DNA from: Actinomadura sp. KC06 | GTDB taxonomy: Bacteria; Actinomycetota; Actinomycetes; Streptosporangiales; Streptosporangiaceae | Assembly (NCBI RefSeq): GCF_004348735.1 | Contig: NZ_SMKT01000004.1 | Coordinates: 61,234 to 125,233, forward strand | Reading direction: 5' to 3' | DNA: 64,000 nt | In this document: piece by piece, positions 39,198 through 49,344 of the stretch | Numbering within the stretch: position 1 is the first letter of the stretch | How the letters are laid out: every line of letters begins with the position of its first letter | Program-made: the position numbers and the translations under genes | The notes under the pieces: model-generated | Told to the model about the DNA's origin: nothing | What the model saw: only the letters and a program-made list of their open reading frames with translations | Database searches by the model: none

Positions 39198-39307
39198 CCG
39201 GTCCGCTGTTGGCGCGCCACCGGCCGTCAGAGCCGAATGCTAGATCAGACGCTGAGGAGACCCCGCAGGTTCACACAAGTCCGAAGATGCCGGAGATGAC
39301 GGGTTTC

Positions 39308-40159
39308 TCAGTTCCCGCCGAGCATCCCGCCGAGCGACAGCTGCCCCACCTGGTCGGACGGCGGCGCGTTCACGCTGAACGACTCGCCGTAGTCGCTGTA
39401 CAGGACGGTCACCGTGCCGGTCTCGCCCTCCGGGCTCGTCGCCTTGGACACGAGCTTGCGGGGCAGGTTGTCCCCGTCCGTCCACAGATCAAAGTTGATC
39501 TTGCTGTTGGCGCGGTCCTTCGGCAGCCACTTGGCCACCTTGTCGCGGGACTGCGCGTCGAGCTTGTTCAGCGCGTCCTGGACGGTCACCGTCCCGGCGT
39601 AGTGCGTCGTCTTGACGCCGTCGACCGTCTCGGTGCCGACGCGGCGGGCGTCCTTGGAACCGGTGAACATCTTCGTCTGCTCGGCCGGGTCGACCTGCTG
39701 GACCTGCTGGAGCAGGCTCTGGACGTCGAACCCGGTCCGCTGCGCCATCTGGTTCACGTCGATCTTCAGCCACGGCTTGCCGCCGCTGACGAACTGGGCG
39801 AGCTGGGGGACCTTGGCGTACAGGACGTTGTCGGTGAACAGCGCCTGGCCCTTGGCGCCGGGGACCGTCCGGCCGTTGGTGCTGAACTCGTCCAGCTTCG
39901 CGCTGAACTTCAGCGTCGGACGCAGCTGGAACTGGCCGTCGGCGTGGACCTTGCCGCCGTGCTCGCCGGTGCCGGTCACCGTGAGGTCGGCCTTGAACGT
40001 GTCGGTCTGGCCCGTCTTCTGGGACGTCTTCAGCAACGCCTGGTCGGCGCTGAGCTTCATGTTCTCGGTGCTCGTCGTCCCGTCCCCGCCGCATCCGGAC
40101 AGGAGGAGCGCGGCACCCACGGCGGTGCCTCCGGCCGCCACCATGAGTCGTCGGTTCAT
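39308..40159 (-). CDS. Lipoprotein, LppX/LprG-like fold (paralogue 2)
   Basis: 283 residues, lipobox LLLSGC (Cys23). Shared with the neighbour: TDTFKADLTVTGTGEHGG, KPWLKIDVNQMAQRTGFDVQSLLQQVQQVDP, DLWTDGDNLPRKLVSK, LYSDYGESFSVNAPP. Tandem duplication of an exported lipid-binding-type lipoprotein is the simplest reading. A role as surface sensor or lipid carrier for the nearby Mce system is conjecture. Confidence 0.78.
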   Translation of the reverse strand: MNRRLMVAAGGTAVGAALLLSGCGGDGTTSTENMKLSADQALLKTSQKTGQTDTFKADLTVTGTGEHGGKVHADGQFQLRPTLKFSAKLDEFSTNGRTVPGAKGQALFTDNVLYAKVPQLAQFVSGGKPWLKIDVNQMAQRTGFDVQSLLQQVQQVDPAEQTKMFTGSKDARRVGTETVDGVKTTHYAGTVTVQDALNKLDAQSRDKVAKWLPKDRANSKINFDLWTDGDNLPRKLVSKATSPEGETGTVTVLYSDYGESFSVNAPPSDQVGQLSLGGMLGGN

Positions 40160-40310
40160 GAGGGTTGAGCCTCCCTTGATCGCCCTGCTGGTGTTCCCAG
40201 TCTCCCGAGGCGTTAACGGCGCTACATCCCCCGGTGGTACGAATGCCCGCGGCGGCGGTACGACCCGCGGCGTACCCGAGGGGGAGCCGAATGACCGGGA
40301 CCCGGGCGGG

Positions 40311-41840
40311 TTAGGGGTGGTCGCTCAGGTGGGCGCGGAGGGCCGATTTGCGGATCTTGCCGGTGGCGGTGCGCGGCAGGGCGTCCACGAACTCGATGCG
40401 GCGGGGCGTCTTGAACCCGGCGAGCCTGGCCCGGCACGCGCCGCTCAGCTCGTCGCCGTCCGGCGGGACGCCGTCGGGGACGATCACCGCGCACACCGTC
40501 TGGCCCCAGCGCGGATCGGGCAGCCCGATCACGGCGACCTGACCGACTCCGGGGACCGTGCGCAGCACGTCCTCGACCTCGCGGGACGAGACGTTCTCGC
40601 CCCCGGTGATGATCACGTCCTTGAGGCGGTCGACCAGGTAGAGGTAGCCGTCGGCGTCGACGCGGCCGACGTCGCCGGTGCGGAACCAGTCCCCGCTGAA
40701 CGCCTCCGCCGTTGCGTCCGGATCGTCCCAGTAGCCCGTCGTCACCTGCGCTCCCCGGACGACGACCTCGCCCAGCGCACCGGGCGGGAGAGACGTCCCG
40801 TCCGCGCCGATCACCGCGATCTCGACGCCCTCGCCCGGACGGCCCGCGGACGCCGCCAGCTCCGGCCTGGACGCGATGGCGGCGCGGTGGTCGCCGGGAG
40901 ACAGGAACGTCGCGTTGCCGGACAGCTCGGTCATGCCGAACCCCTGGTTGAGATCGCAGCCCAGCACGTCGTCGGCACGGCGCAGCAGCGGGACCGGCAT
41001 CGGCGCCGAACCGTAGGAGATCACCCGGAGGCCGGCGCGGAGGGCGTCGCGTGCCGCTGGGTCGGCTTCCACGTGCGCGAGCAGGTCTTCCAGCATCGTC
41101 GGGGCCAGCGACAGGCTCGTCACGCCGTGCCGGCGCGCCGCCGCCACGAGGGTCGCCGCGTCGAACCGGCGCAGGACGACGGCATGCCGCCGGAACAGGT
41201 GGTGCAGCATGACCTGGTATCCGGCGACATGGCAGAGCGGGAACGGCGTGAGGAACACGTCGTCCGGCCGCACGGGCCTGCCCGACGCCGACACCCCGAT
41301 CCCCGCCAGCAGGCTCCTGTGCGTGAGCCGAACCCCTTTGGGACGGCCCGTCGTGCCGCTGGTGAACATCAGCCAGGCGACCTCGGTGTCAGAGGCCGCG
41401 GCGGCTCGTTCGTGGGTGGGCGGGGCGGCGTCCCAGGGCAGGTCTTCGACGGCGACCAGCGGAGGACGAAGATCGGCGGGGAACTCCCCTTCGGCGGCCA
41501 GCCGGTCGAGCAGGCCGGTTTCGCCGATGATCAGCCCGGCGCCGCTGCGGACGATCTGGTCGGCCCATTCGCGAGGATGCAGCCGCTGGTTGAGCGGCAC
41601 CAGGATCCGGCCGTCCCGCGGAACCCCGTAGTAGGCGGCCACGTACTCCGGACGGTTGTGCGCCAGCAGCGCGACCCGTGCCCCGGGCGAGCAGCGGGCG
41701 GCCAGGTGGGAGCTGAGCGCGTCGGTGCGGCTTCGGAGCTCGCGGAACGTCCATGTGGTGCCGTCAACGGACAGCGCCGGGGCGTCGGGGGCGTCCCGCG
41801 CGGCGGCGTCGAGTATGTCGTAGAGCCGCGTCCCGTCCAT
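40311..41840 (-). CDS. AMP-dependent acyl-CoA synthetase/ligase
   Basis: 509 residues of the ANL superfamily. Motifs: AMP-binding P-loop MFTSGTTGRPKGV (about 160), ISYGSAPMP, NQGFGMTELSG (A5), GDWFRTGDVG (A7/A8) and the catalytic Lys in LPRTATGKIRKSAL (A10). It activates a carboxylic acid to acyl-AMP and then acyl-CoA in the cytosol. Class II FadD-like; substrate unknown. A 14-bp near-palindrome lies just upstream. Confidence 0.9.
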   Translation of the reverse strand: MDGTRLYDILDAAARDAPDAPALSVDGTTWTFRELRSRTDALSSHLAARCSPGARVALLAHNRPEYVAAYYGVPRDGRILVPLNQRLHPREWADQIVRSGAGLIIGETGLLDRLAAEGEFPADLRPPLVAVEDLPWDAAPPTHERAAAASDTEVAWLMFTSGTTGRPKGVRLTHRSLLAGIGVSASGRPVRPDDVFLTPFPLCHVAGYQVMLHHLFRRHAVVLRRFDAATLVAAARRHGVTSLSLAPTMLEDLLAHVEADPAARDALRAGLRVISYGSAPMPVPLLRRADDVLGCDLNQGFGMTELSGNATFLSPGDHRAAIASRPELAASAGRPGEGVEIAVIGADGTSLPPGALGEVVVRGAQVTTGYWDDPDATAEAFSGDWFRTGDVGRVDADGYLYLVDRLKDVIITGGENVSSREVEDVLRTVPGVGQVAVIGLPDPRWGQTVCAVIVPDGVPPDGDELSGACRARLAGFKTPRRIEFVDALPRTATGKIRKSALRAHLSDHP

Positions 41841-41872
41841 CGCTCCCCCTCGCTCGCCGTGCCGAATAATCT

Positions 41873-41886
41873 ACCAATCGACTGGT
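41873..41886 (-). promoter_or_regulatory. Putative TetR-type operator upstream of the acyl-CoA ligase
   Basis: ACCAATCGACTGGT pairs in 6 of 7 positions and lies 33 bases before the ATG, next to an AT-rich TAGATTATT that could be the -10. Palindromes of the ACCA..TGGT kind control many fatty-acid genes in actinobacteria. Confidence 0.45.
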
Positions 41887-41982
41887 GGACTGGAGGCGCT
41901 CGTTCCACTGGGTGGACGGGAGGCCGAACAACGCGGCAGGGCGCCCCCGCCGTGGCAGGGACGCCCTGTTCGATGACGCTCG

Positions 41983-42699
41983 TCAGACCTCTTCGAGCTC
42001 CGCGGTCAGGTTGCGGATCGCGTTCGGGTCCACCGGGATGCTCGGGCCCATCGACGTCGTCAGGATCGCCTTCTTGACGTACCGGCCCTTGGCGGCGGAC
42101 GGCTTGAGCCGCTGGATCTCGTCGATGGCGGCGGCGTAGTTCTCCACCAGCTGGCGCTCGTCGAAGGACGCCTTGCCGATGATGAAGTGCAGGTTCGCGT
42201 GCCGGTCGACACGGAACTCGATCTTGCCGCCCTTGATGTCGGTGACGGCCTTCGACACGTCCATGGTGACCGTGCCCGTCTTCGGGTTCGGCATCAGGCC
42301 GCGCGGACCGAGCACCCGGCCCAGCCGGCCGACCTTGCCCATCTGGTCGGGCGTCGCCACGACCGCGTCGAAGTCCAGGAAGCCGCCCTGGATCCGCTCG
42401 ATCAGGTCGTCCGAGCCCACCAGGTCGGCACCCGCGGACTCCGCCTCCTGCGCCTTCGCACCGACGGCGAACACCAGCACGCGGGCGGTCTTACCGGTGC
42501 CGTGCGGCAGGTTCACGGTGCCGCGCACCATCTGGTCGGCCTTGCGCGGGTCGACGCCGAGCCGCAGCGCGACCTCGACCGTCGGGTCGAACTTGACGAC
42601 CGACGTCTCCTTGGCCAGCTTCACGGCCTCCGCCGGGCTGTACAGCCGCTCCCGGTCGATCTTGTCGGCCGCCGAACGGTAGCCCTTGCTGCGCTTCAT
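41983..42699 (-). CDS. rplA: Ribosomal protein L1
   Basis: 238 residues starting [17 protein letters not shown]; landmarks are [30 protein letters not shown] and [15 protein letters not shown]. The ATG at 42699 has GGAGG upstream; in-frame sequence before it is not conserved. Ends with an acidic ELEEV tail. Confidence 0.98.
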   Translation of the reverse strand: MKRSKGYRSAADKIDRERLYSPAEAVKLAKETSVVKFDPTVEVALRLGVDPRKADQMVRGTVNLPHGTGKTARVLVFAVGAKAQEAESAGADLVGSDDLIERIQGGFLDFDAVVATPDQMGKVGRLGRVLGPRGLMPNPKTGTVTMDVSKAVTDIKGGKIEFRVDRHANLHFIIGKASFDERQLVENYAAAIDEIQRLKPSAAKGRYVKKAILTTSMGPSIPVDPNAIRNLTAELEEV

Positions 42700-42796
42700 G
42701 TGCGTTCCTCCACTGGAACTCGTGGTACGGGCCAGCGCCGGCCCTTCCACTGGGGTGACTTACGTGACCTCGAAGCCCTACGTGGCCTCGAGGCCC

Positions 42797-43225
42797 CTAC
42801 TTGACCTCGATGCCCATCGACCGTGCGGTGCCGGCGACGATCTTCTCGGCGGCGTCGAGGTCCTTGGCGTTGAGGTCGGGCATCTTCGTCGTGGCGATCT
42901 CGCGGACCTGGTCGCGGGTGACCGAGCCGACCTTGGTCTTGTGCGGCTCGCCGCTGCCCTTCTCCACGCCCGCGGCCTTCAGGATGAGCTGCGCGGCCGG
43001 CGGGGTCTTGGTGACGAAGCTGAACGAGCGGTCCTCGTAGATGGTGATCTCTACGGGGATGACGTTGCCGCGCTGGGAGTCCGTGGCGGCGTTGTACTGC
43101 TTGCAGAAGTCCATGATGTTGACGCCGTGCGGACCGAGCGCGGTACCCACCGGCGGCGCCGGAGTCGCCTGCCCAGCCTGCAGCTGGACCTTCACCAGGG
43201 CGGCGATCTTCTTCTTCGGAGGCAT
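42797..43225 (-). CDS. rplK: Ribosomal protein L11
   Basis: 142 residues: [36 protein letters not shown] is the conserved N-terminal domain (thiopeptide and release-factor site), followed by the rRNA-binding C-terminal domain. The start at 43225 has AAAGGGG upstream. It lies 97 bases before rplA. Confidence 0.98.
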   Translation of the reverse strand: MPPKKKIAALVKVQLQAGQATPAPPVGTALGPHGVNIMDFCKQYNAATDSQRGNVIPVEITIYEDRSFSFVTKTPPAAQLILKAAGVEKGSGEPHKTKVGSVTRDQVREIATTKMPDLNAKDLDAAEKIVAGTARSMGIEVK

Positions 43226-43588
43226 ACAAACCCCTTTGTCCCATTTATCGGTGGTTCCGACTCCCGGCCACCCGGGCAACACGGCGGCTGGGACGAATCC
43301 ACCGTGTAGGAACCGCTATGGACGGCAGTCCGCAGGCGCGGGAGCCGAACGCTCCGTGACCGGCCAATGCCGTCCACTCGTTGTCCAACAGCTGTCTATT
43401 GACTGTTACAGGACACGAGTGATCGCCTCACGAGTGCGAGGACAACCCGTCCAGGATACGGCCTCGGCGAAGTGCGTCGGTCCACTCTTGCGACCTGGCC
43501 GGGGCGGCACCCCCTGCGCGAGACCTCCGGACAGGCGTACGGGCCGTCTCCGCGCTGGCGGGGACGGCCCGTACGTGGTGGTCGTCGG
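43226..43588 (-). promoter_or_regulatory. nusG-rplK intergenic region with nusG terminator
   Basis: A 12-bp perfect stem GTACGGGCCGTC / GACGGCCCGTAC (43537-43548 with 43563-43574) follows the nusG stop and should end its transcript. The remaining ~310 bases hold the rplKA promoter, which I could not place; two direct CACGAGTG copies (43414-43421, 43429-43436) are present. No gene seen. Confidence 0.6.
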
Positions 43589-44563
<975 letters not shown>

Positions 44564-44827
44564 CTAGCCGAAGACGGCGTAGACGCCCTCCTGCAGCCCG
44601 TAGTCCACGGCGGAAACGATCGCGACCATGATCAGCACGAAGACGAGGGACACGGTCGTGTAGGTGATGAGCTCCCGCCGCGTCGGCCAGATGACCTTGC
44701 GCAGTTCGGCGGCGATCTGGCGCACGAAAAGCGCCGGAGACGTCCGCCTGGAGGAAGACCTCTCCTTTTTGCCCTTGCCTTCGTCCTTGGCCTCGGGCTC
44801 GTCGCGCTCGTCAGTCTCGGTCGCCAT
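44564..44827 (-). CDS. secE: Preprotein translocase subunit SecE
   Basis: 87 residues: charged N-terminus, the conserved amphipathic helix FVRQIAAELRKVIWPTRRELITYT and a single membrane helix (VSLVFVLIMVAIVSAVDYGL). Single-span SecE is usual outside enterobacteria. Located between tRNA-Trp and nusG as in most actinobacteria. Confidence 0.96.
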   Translation of the reverse strand: MATETDERDEPEAKDEGKGKKERSSSRRTSPALFVRQIAAELRKVIWPTRRELITYTTVSLVFVLIMVAIVSAVDYGLQEGVYAVFG

Positions 44828-44936
44828 AGCCGCCGTTCACCTCATCGGTCGTGATCCAACCACCATGTGGTTGCCGCGCGGTCCCGCGCCGCGGTTGCCA
44901 CGGCGTGGCGGGCACGGGTGCGCGCACCGCACCTCG

Positions 44937-45009
44937 CAGGGCAGGAGGGACTCGAACCCCCAACCGCCGGTTTTGGAGACCGGAGCTCTACCAATTGAGC
45001 CACTGCCCT
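44937..45009 (-). tRNA. trpT: tRNA-Trp (CCA)
   Basis: 73 bases on the minus strand. Acceptor AGGGCAG / CTGCCCT, D arm with GGCTCAATTGGTAGAGC, anticodon stem-loop CCGGT-CTCCAAA-ACCGG giving anticodon CCA, and TTCGAGT T loop. Discriminator G; the 3' CCA is not encoded. Confidence 0.96.
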
Positions 45010-45287
45010 TCAATTTCTCCGGCTAAGGAGAACCCGACCATCGGATCGGGGTGGTGTCGCGTACCAGCTTACGACCTCGTCCGGCATCGGTGTGCGGACA
45101 GGCTCGTATGGCGGGGACGCGTCACTAGGACGGTGAGTCTACGGCCACAAGGCCGCCGCGTCGAACCAGATGGGCCGGAGATCCTCGGGCGGGCGCGGCG
45201 GGCGGCCGGGCCGGTGCGGGGGCGTGCCGTCCCACCGGCCGCGATATATGGCTCGGGCACCGGGACGGCGTCTGTAACGATAGGGGC

Positions 45288-46499
45288 ATGAGCATCGACC
45301 GTCCTCGCATCTCCAAGCGCATCGCCGCGATATCCGAGTCCGCCACGCTGGCCGTCGACGCCAAGGCCAAGGCGCTGAAGGCGGCGGGACGCCCGGTCAT
45401 CGGGTTCGGCGCGGGCGAGCCCGACTTCCCGACTCCCGGCTACATCGTCGAGGCGGCGGTGACCGCCTGCAGGGTGCCGCGCTTCCACAAGTACACGCCG
45501 GCGGGCGGGCTGCCCGAGCTGCGCGCCGCCGTCGCCGAGAAGACCGAGCGCGACTCCGGGTACCGGGTCGAGGCCGCGCAGGTCCTGATCACCAACGGCG
45601 GCAAGCAGGCGGTGTACGAGGCGTTCGCGGCGCTGCTCGACCCGGGCGACGAGGTGCTCGTCCCGACGCCGTACTGGACGACCTATCCCGAGTCGATCAA
45701 GCTGGCCGGCGGGGTGCCCGTCGACGTCGTCGCCGACGAGACCACCGGTTACAAGGTGAGCGTCGAGCAGCTGGAGGCGGCCCGCACCGACCGGACGAAG
45801 GTGCTGCTGTTCGTGTCGCCGTCCAACCCGACCGGCGCGGTGTACACGCGCGACGAGGTCGAGGCGATCGGCCGCTGGGCGGACGGGCACGGCCTGTGGG
45901 TCATCACGGACGAGATCTACGAGCACCTCGTGTACGGGGACGCCGAGTTCCACTCCATTCCCGTGGTGGTGCCTGAGCTGGCCGACCGGACGCTCGTCCT
46001 GAACGGCGTCGCGAAGACGTACGCGATGACGGGCTGGCGGGTCGGGTGGATGGTCGGGCCCGCGGACGTGGTGAAGGCCGCGCAGAACCTCCAGTCGCAC
46101 GCGACGTCGAACGTGGCGAACGTGTCGCAGGCGGCGGCGCTCGCGGCGGTGACCGGCGACCTGTCGGCGGTGGCGGAGATGCGCAAGGCGTTCGACCGGC
46201 GCCGCAAGACGATCGTGAAGATGCTGAACGAGATCCCGGGCATGGTGTGCCCCGAGCCGGAGGGCGCGTTCTACGCCTACCCGTCGGTGAAGGCGCTGCT
46301 GGGGAAGGAGTTCCGCGGGAAGCGTCCGGAGACGTCGGTGGAGCTGGCGTCGCTGATCCTGGAGGAGGCGGAGGTCGCGCTGGTCCCGGGCGAGGCGTTC
46401 GGCACGCCGGGGTACTTCCGCCTGTCGTACGCGCTCGGCGACGACGACCTCGTCGAGGGCGTCTCGCGTGTCGCGAAGCTGCTCTCCGAGGCGGGCTGA
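45288..46499 (+). CDS. aspC: Pyridoxal phosphate aminotransferase (aspartate aminotransferase type)
   Basis: 403 residues of the fold-type I class I/II family. [46 protein letters not shown] and [16 protein letters not shown] (Schiff-base Lys) are the AspC subgroup Ib motifs. Transfers amino groups between Asp/Glu and keto acids. The ATG lies directly after TAACGAT-aggggc, so the transcript may be leaderless. It diverges from tRNA-Trp-secE-nusG, the usual actinomycete layout. Confidence 0.92.
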   Translation: MSIDRPRISKRIAAISESATLAVDAKAKALKAAGRPVIGFGAGEPDFPTPGYIVEAAVTACRVPRFHKYTPAGGLPELRAAVAEKTERDSGYRVEAAQVLITNGGKQAVYEAFAALLDPGDEVLVPTPYWTTYPESIKLAGGVPVDVVADETTGYKVSVEQLEAARTDRTKVLLFVSPSNPTGAVYTRDEVEAIGRWADGHGLWVITDEIYEHLVYGDAEFHSIPVVVPELADRTLVLNGVAKTYAMTGWRVGWMVGPADVVKAAQNLQSHATSNVANVSQAAALAAVTGDLSAVAEMRKAFDRRRKTIVKMLNEIPGMVCPEPEGAFYAYPSVKALLGKEFRGKRPETSVELASLILEEAEVALVPGEAFGTPGYFRLSYALGDDDLVEGVSRVAKLLSEAG

Positions 46500-46528
46500 C
46501 CGCCGACCATCGGCCTCGACGTCACGAG

Positions 46529-46564
46529 CCGGCCCCGGGCGCACACAATTTGGCCCGGGGCCGG
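46529..46564 (+). terminator. Hairpin terminator after aspC
   Basis: CCGGCCCCGGGC / GCCCGGGGCCGG is a perfect 12-bp stem with a 12-base loop 30 bases past the aspC stop. Confidence 0.75.
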
Positions 46565-46572
46565 TCCCGTAT

Positions 46573-46660
46573 GGAACGGGCCCGCCTCTTGATCCCGTTC
46601 CCGGAATGTCCGGCGGGACGTTCCGCACGGCCCCTCTCCGCTTTGGAACGTCCCGCCGGA
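46573..46660. repeat. Two further inverted repeats behind the aspC terminator
   Basis: GGAACGGG (46573-46580) pairs with CCCGTTCC (46594-46601). A 16-bp perfect inverted repeat follows: TCCGGCGGGACGTTCC (46609-46624) with its complement at 46645-46660, 20-base loop. With the aspC terminator this makes three hairpins in 132 bases between convergent genes. Confidence 0.8.
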
Positions 46661-46718
46661 GCGGGGTCATCGCGTTCTCTTCTTTATGGGCTTGATGGGC
46701 TTGCTGGCTTCGCGGGCT

Positions 46719-47462
46719 TCATGGGCGGACGCCTTCGGCGATGCGCATGAGGTGGCCGGTGACCGATCCGCCCGCGGACACGGTCACGCCGACGTTCGGC
46801 CCGGCCAGCCAGGAGATCTGGCGTCCGGAGCCGGGAAGGTCGCCGGTGAGCGCGGGCGTCCCGCGGACGGACGTGCGGCCGGGGATGCCCGTCGACTTCA
46901 TCAGCTCCTGCGGCCCGGCGAGCCCGCCCTTCACCAGGACGATCTCCACCCAGCCGACGTCGCCCCGCCACTTGCAGGTCGTGGTCTTGCGGTGGGCGTT
47001 GCCCGTCACGGCGCAGGGCGCGGCGGCGGTGAGGCCGTCGGGAAGGTAGGTGACCCAGCTCGGCAGGTCGTGCAGCCCGCCGATGCCGGGCTTGCGCGCC
47101 CCGCCGCCCGGCCCGCCGGGCGGGTGCTCGGGGTGCCTGGTCGCTCCCGCCCCGGACCGTCCCTTTGCTGACGGGGGCCGGGAGAGGCCCGGGGCGGGCG
47201 GCCGTTCCGGCTGCTGGAACGCCGAGACAGTGCTCGTCGGACGTGTCGTCTCGGAGTTTCCGGCAGGTGTGGCCCGGAACGACTGATAGGTGGGCACCAG
47301 GGCGAGCGCGGCGACCGAGGCGGCGACCGCTCCGGCGGCCGCGTGGATCCGGGTCTTCCTGCGCCGGTGGCGGCGCTTGACGTCCGCGACGAGCGACGAC
47401 GGCGCGGACGCGCCGGACACCTGCTCGGCCATGGCCTTCCGCAGTTCACTCTCCAGATCCAT
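46719..47462 (-). CDS. Putative membrane-anchored anti-sigma-like protein
   Basis: 247 residues. A short N-terminal cytosolic region (SELRKAMAEQVSG, VKRRHRRRKTR) precedes one membrane helix (AAAGAVAASVAALALVPTY), a Pro/Gly-rich linker (about 70-125) and an extracytoplasmic domain with two Cys (APCAVTG, TTTCKW). It begins three bases after a SigE-family sigma gene, so a role as its regulator is likely, but no known anti-sigma motif (such as HxxxCxxC) is visible. Confidence 0.65.
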   Translation of the reverse strand: MDLESELRKAMAEQVSGASAPSSLVADVKRRHRRRKTRIHAAAGAVAASVAALALVPTYQSFRATPAGNSETTRPTSTVSAFQQPERPPAPGLSRPPSAKGRSGAGATRHPEHPPGGPGGGARKPGIGGLHDLPSWVTYLPDGLTAAAPCAVTGNAHRKTTTCKWRGDVGWVEIVLVKGGLAGPQELMKSTGIPGRTSVRGTPALTGDLPGSGRQISWLAGPNVGVTVSAGGSVTGHLMRIAEGVRP

Positions 47463-47465
47463 CGC

Positions 47466-47975
47466 TCATCTCCCCAGTGGCGCCAGGTTCTTGTCGAGGC
47501 GTTCCCGGAGCCTGGCCAGCCCCCGGGACGCCTGGCTCTTGACCGTTCCGACCGAACAGCCGAGCGCCTGCGCCGTCTCCGCCTCCGACAGGTCCTCCCA
47601 GAAGCGCAGGACCAGTACGGCCCGCTGCCGCGGACCGAGCTTGCGCAGCTCGTCCATGAGCGTCCCCCTCAGCTCGACGGCGTGGTTCGGCGAGACGGCC
47701 GGCGTCTCCGGAAGCCTCGCCATGTGGATCTCCCGTAGCACCTTCCAGCGGCGGGACCGGCTGATCACGAGGTTGACCAGGATCCGGCGGACGTAGGGTT
47801 CCGGATCGCTGCCCGCCTCCAGCCGGCCCCAGTGCCGGTAGGCCTTTTCCAGCGCGGTCTGCAGGATGTCCTCGGCGTCCTGCCGGGCCCCGCACATCAG
47901 TGCCGCGGTGCGCAGCAGGGCATCGCCGCGTTCCGTCACGAACTCCACGAACGACTGGTCGTCTCGACGCCCCAC
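47466..47975 (-). CDS. ECF RNA polymerase sigma factor, SigE family
   Basis: 169 residues: sigma-2 (FVEFVTERGDALLRTAALMCGARQDAEDILQTALEKAYRHW, then DPEPYVRRILVN) and sigma-4 (LGPRQRAVLVLRFWEDLSEAETAQALGCSVGTVKSQASRGLARLRE). This is the ECF subgroup annotated as SigE-family (TIGR02983) in actinomycetes. GTG start. Co-transcribed with the downstream membrane protein. Confidence 0.92.
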   Translation of the reverse strand: MGRRDDQSFVEFVTERGDALLRTAALMCGARQDAEDILQTALEKAYRHWGRLEAGSDPEPYVRRILVNLVISRSRRWKVLREIHMARLPETPAVSPNHAVELRGTLMDELRKLGPRQRAVLVLRFWEDLSEAETAQALGCSVGTVKSQASRGLARLRERLDKNLAPLGR

Positions 47976-48020
47976 CTGTGCTCCGTCCCGGCTAGAGCGG
48001 ATCCGGCGTACTTACCGAGA

Positions 48021-48049
48021 GCGGGCGGCCTCCGCGCCGGGCCGCCCGC
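48021..48049. repeat. Hairpin upstream of the sigma gene
   Basis: GCGGGCGGCC (48021-48030) pairs with GGCCGCCCGC (48040-48049). On the plus strand it is followed by a T-rich stretch. It lies 45 bases upstream of the sigma-factor start and may mark the edge of its promoter. Confidence 0.5.
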
Positions 48050-48120
48050 CCGCGTCTTTCTTTTCGCGCCCGCGCACCGGCTCCCCGCGCGATCGTGCGG
48101 CCGGTGCGCTCGCGGGCCCT

Positions 48121-48157
48121 GACGCGGGCGGTCCGCGTCCCTCAGACCGCCCGCGTC
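48121..48157 (-). terminator. Hairpin terminator after the Pro-rich exported protein gene
   Basis: GACGCGGGCGGTC / GACCGCCCGCGTC is a perfect 13-bp stem with an 11-base loop, eight bases past the stop at 48165. Confidence 0.75.
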
Positions 48158-48164
48158 CTTTCCT

Positions 48165-49124
48165 CTACTGGGCCTGGCGCAGGGCGGTGGTCACGTCCTT
48201 GAGACCACCCGCGAGGACCGGGCTGCCGTTGACGAACATCGAGTAGCCGTTCGGGTCGAACAGCAGCACGCCGCTGCCGCCCGGGCCCATCCAGCCGGCC
48301 GCCCCGTACACGGTGATCGGGGTTCCGCCCTTCGGCAGGTTCAGCGCCTGCCGGAGCTGATTCTGCGTCATTCCGGCGGGCGTCTTCAGCGTTTCGACGG
48401 TGATCCACTGGCCGGCGGTGCCGGTCCACTTCTGCGTGACGGCGCAGATGTTGTGCTTGCGCAGCTCAGCGGAGCCCGGGACGGTCGAGGCGTAGCGCAG
48501 GCCCTTGGTCAGCATGACGGCCTTCTCGACCGGGCTGCCGACCTTCACCGCGGGCGGCAGCTTGCTGCAGTCGAGCTTGGGCGCGGAGGGCAGGCCGGGC
48601 TTGCCGGGGACGCGGCCGGCCGGCGGCGCCGGGACGTTCTTGCCGAGGTCGTCGGTGGACGGCGCGCAGGTGGGCAGGTTCTTCGGCAGCGTCTTGGCGT
48701 CCGGGGCCTTGACGCCGGGGACGTCGCTCTTCGGCACGTCCGCCTTCGGCAGGGTGCTGGGCACGCCGGGGTTCGGCGCACCGGGGACGGCGGGGACGTC
48801 CGGCTTCGGCAGCTGGCCCTGCGGGAGGTCCTTGCCGACCGGGTTCTGCTTCAGGTGCTTCTCGATCTCCTTCTTGGCGGCGGCGTCGGGGAGCTTGCCG
48901 TCCGGGAGCTTCGCGCCGGGCAGGCCGGGCTTGGCCGGCAGGCAGGTCGGGGGCGTCGCGGGCAGCTTGTCCTGGACCTGGCGCTCCGCAGCGGGCGCCT
49001 TGGCGGCGGGGGGCTGCGGGGCCGCGGGGCCGGAGGCGCCGGTCATCGCCCACGTCGCGCCGCCGCCCACGGCGACGGTGCCGACGGCGGACGCCGCGAT
49101 CAGTGCGGCCTTCAGCGTGATCAT
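48165..49124 (-). CDS. Exported Pro-rich low-complexity protein
   Basis: 319 residues. N-terminal signal or anchor helix (LIAASAVGTVAVGGGATWAM), then about 170 residues rich in Pro, Lys, Asp and Gly with loose repeats of the type KPGLPG, KLPDG, KADVPKSDVPG, and a folded C-terminal domain of about 120 residues (VEKAVMLTKGLRYASTVPGS, GWMGPGGSGVLLFDPNG, MFVNGSPVLAGGL). The ATG at 49124 has AAGGGA upstream. No family recognised. It precedes the sigma/membrane protein pair and could be its target or part of the same envelope function. Confidence 0.7.
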   Translation of the reverse strand: MITLKAALIAASAVGTVAVGGGATWAMTGASGPAAPQPPAAKAPAAERQVQDKLPATPPTCLPAKPGLPGAKLPDGKLPDAAAKKEIEKHLKQNPVGKDLPQGQLPKPDVPAVPGAPNPGVPSTLPKADVPKSDVPGVKAPDAKTLPKNLPTCAPSTDDLGKNVPAPPAGRVPGKPGLPSAPKLDCSKLPPAVKVGSPVEKAVMLTKGLRYASTVPGSAELRKHNICAVTQKWTGTAGQWITVETLKTPAGMTQNQLRQALNLPKGGTPITVYGAAGWMGPGGSGVLLFDPNGYSMFVNGSPVLAGGLKDVTTALRQAQ

Positions 49125-49344
49125 CGTGTATCCCTTCTGCCCGTCTTCCTTGCGGGGGTGTGCCTGTCTCTCTCTGGCGCCCCTCGTATACGCACGGTGC
49201 CGGGCAGGGGTTGCACGTGATTCCAAAGTTTTTTCAGTGATGCCCATGAGCGGGATGGCCGTGCGGTGTCATGCGAGGTAGTCCGGTGTGATGATCCTTC
49301 GGGCCGGGGGTTCCGCCGAGCTGAAGATCCGGCAACATTGGCTC

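Noticed and set aside
39612..42077. 821-residue plus-strand frame across lipoprotein, ligase and rplA
   Set aside because: Antisense shadow, no motif.
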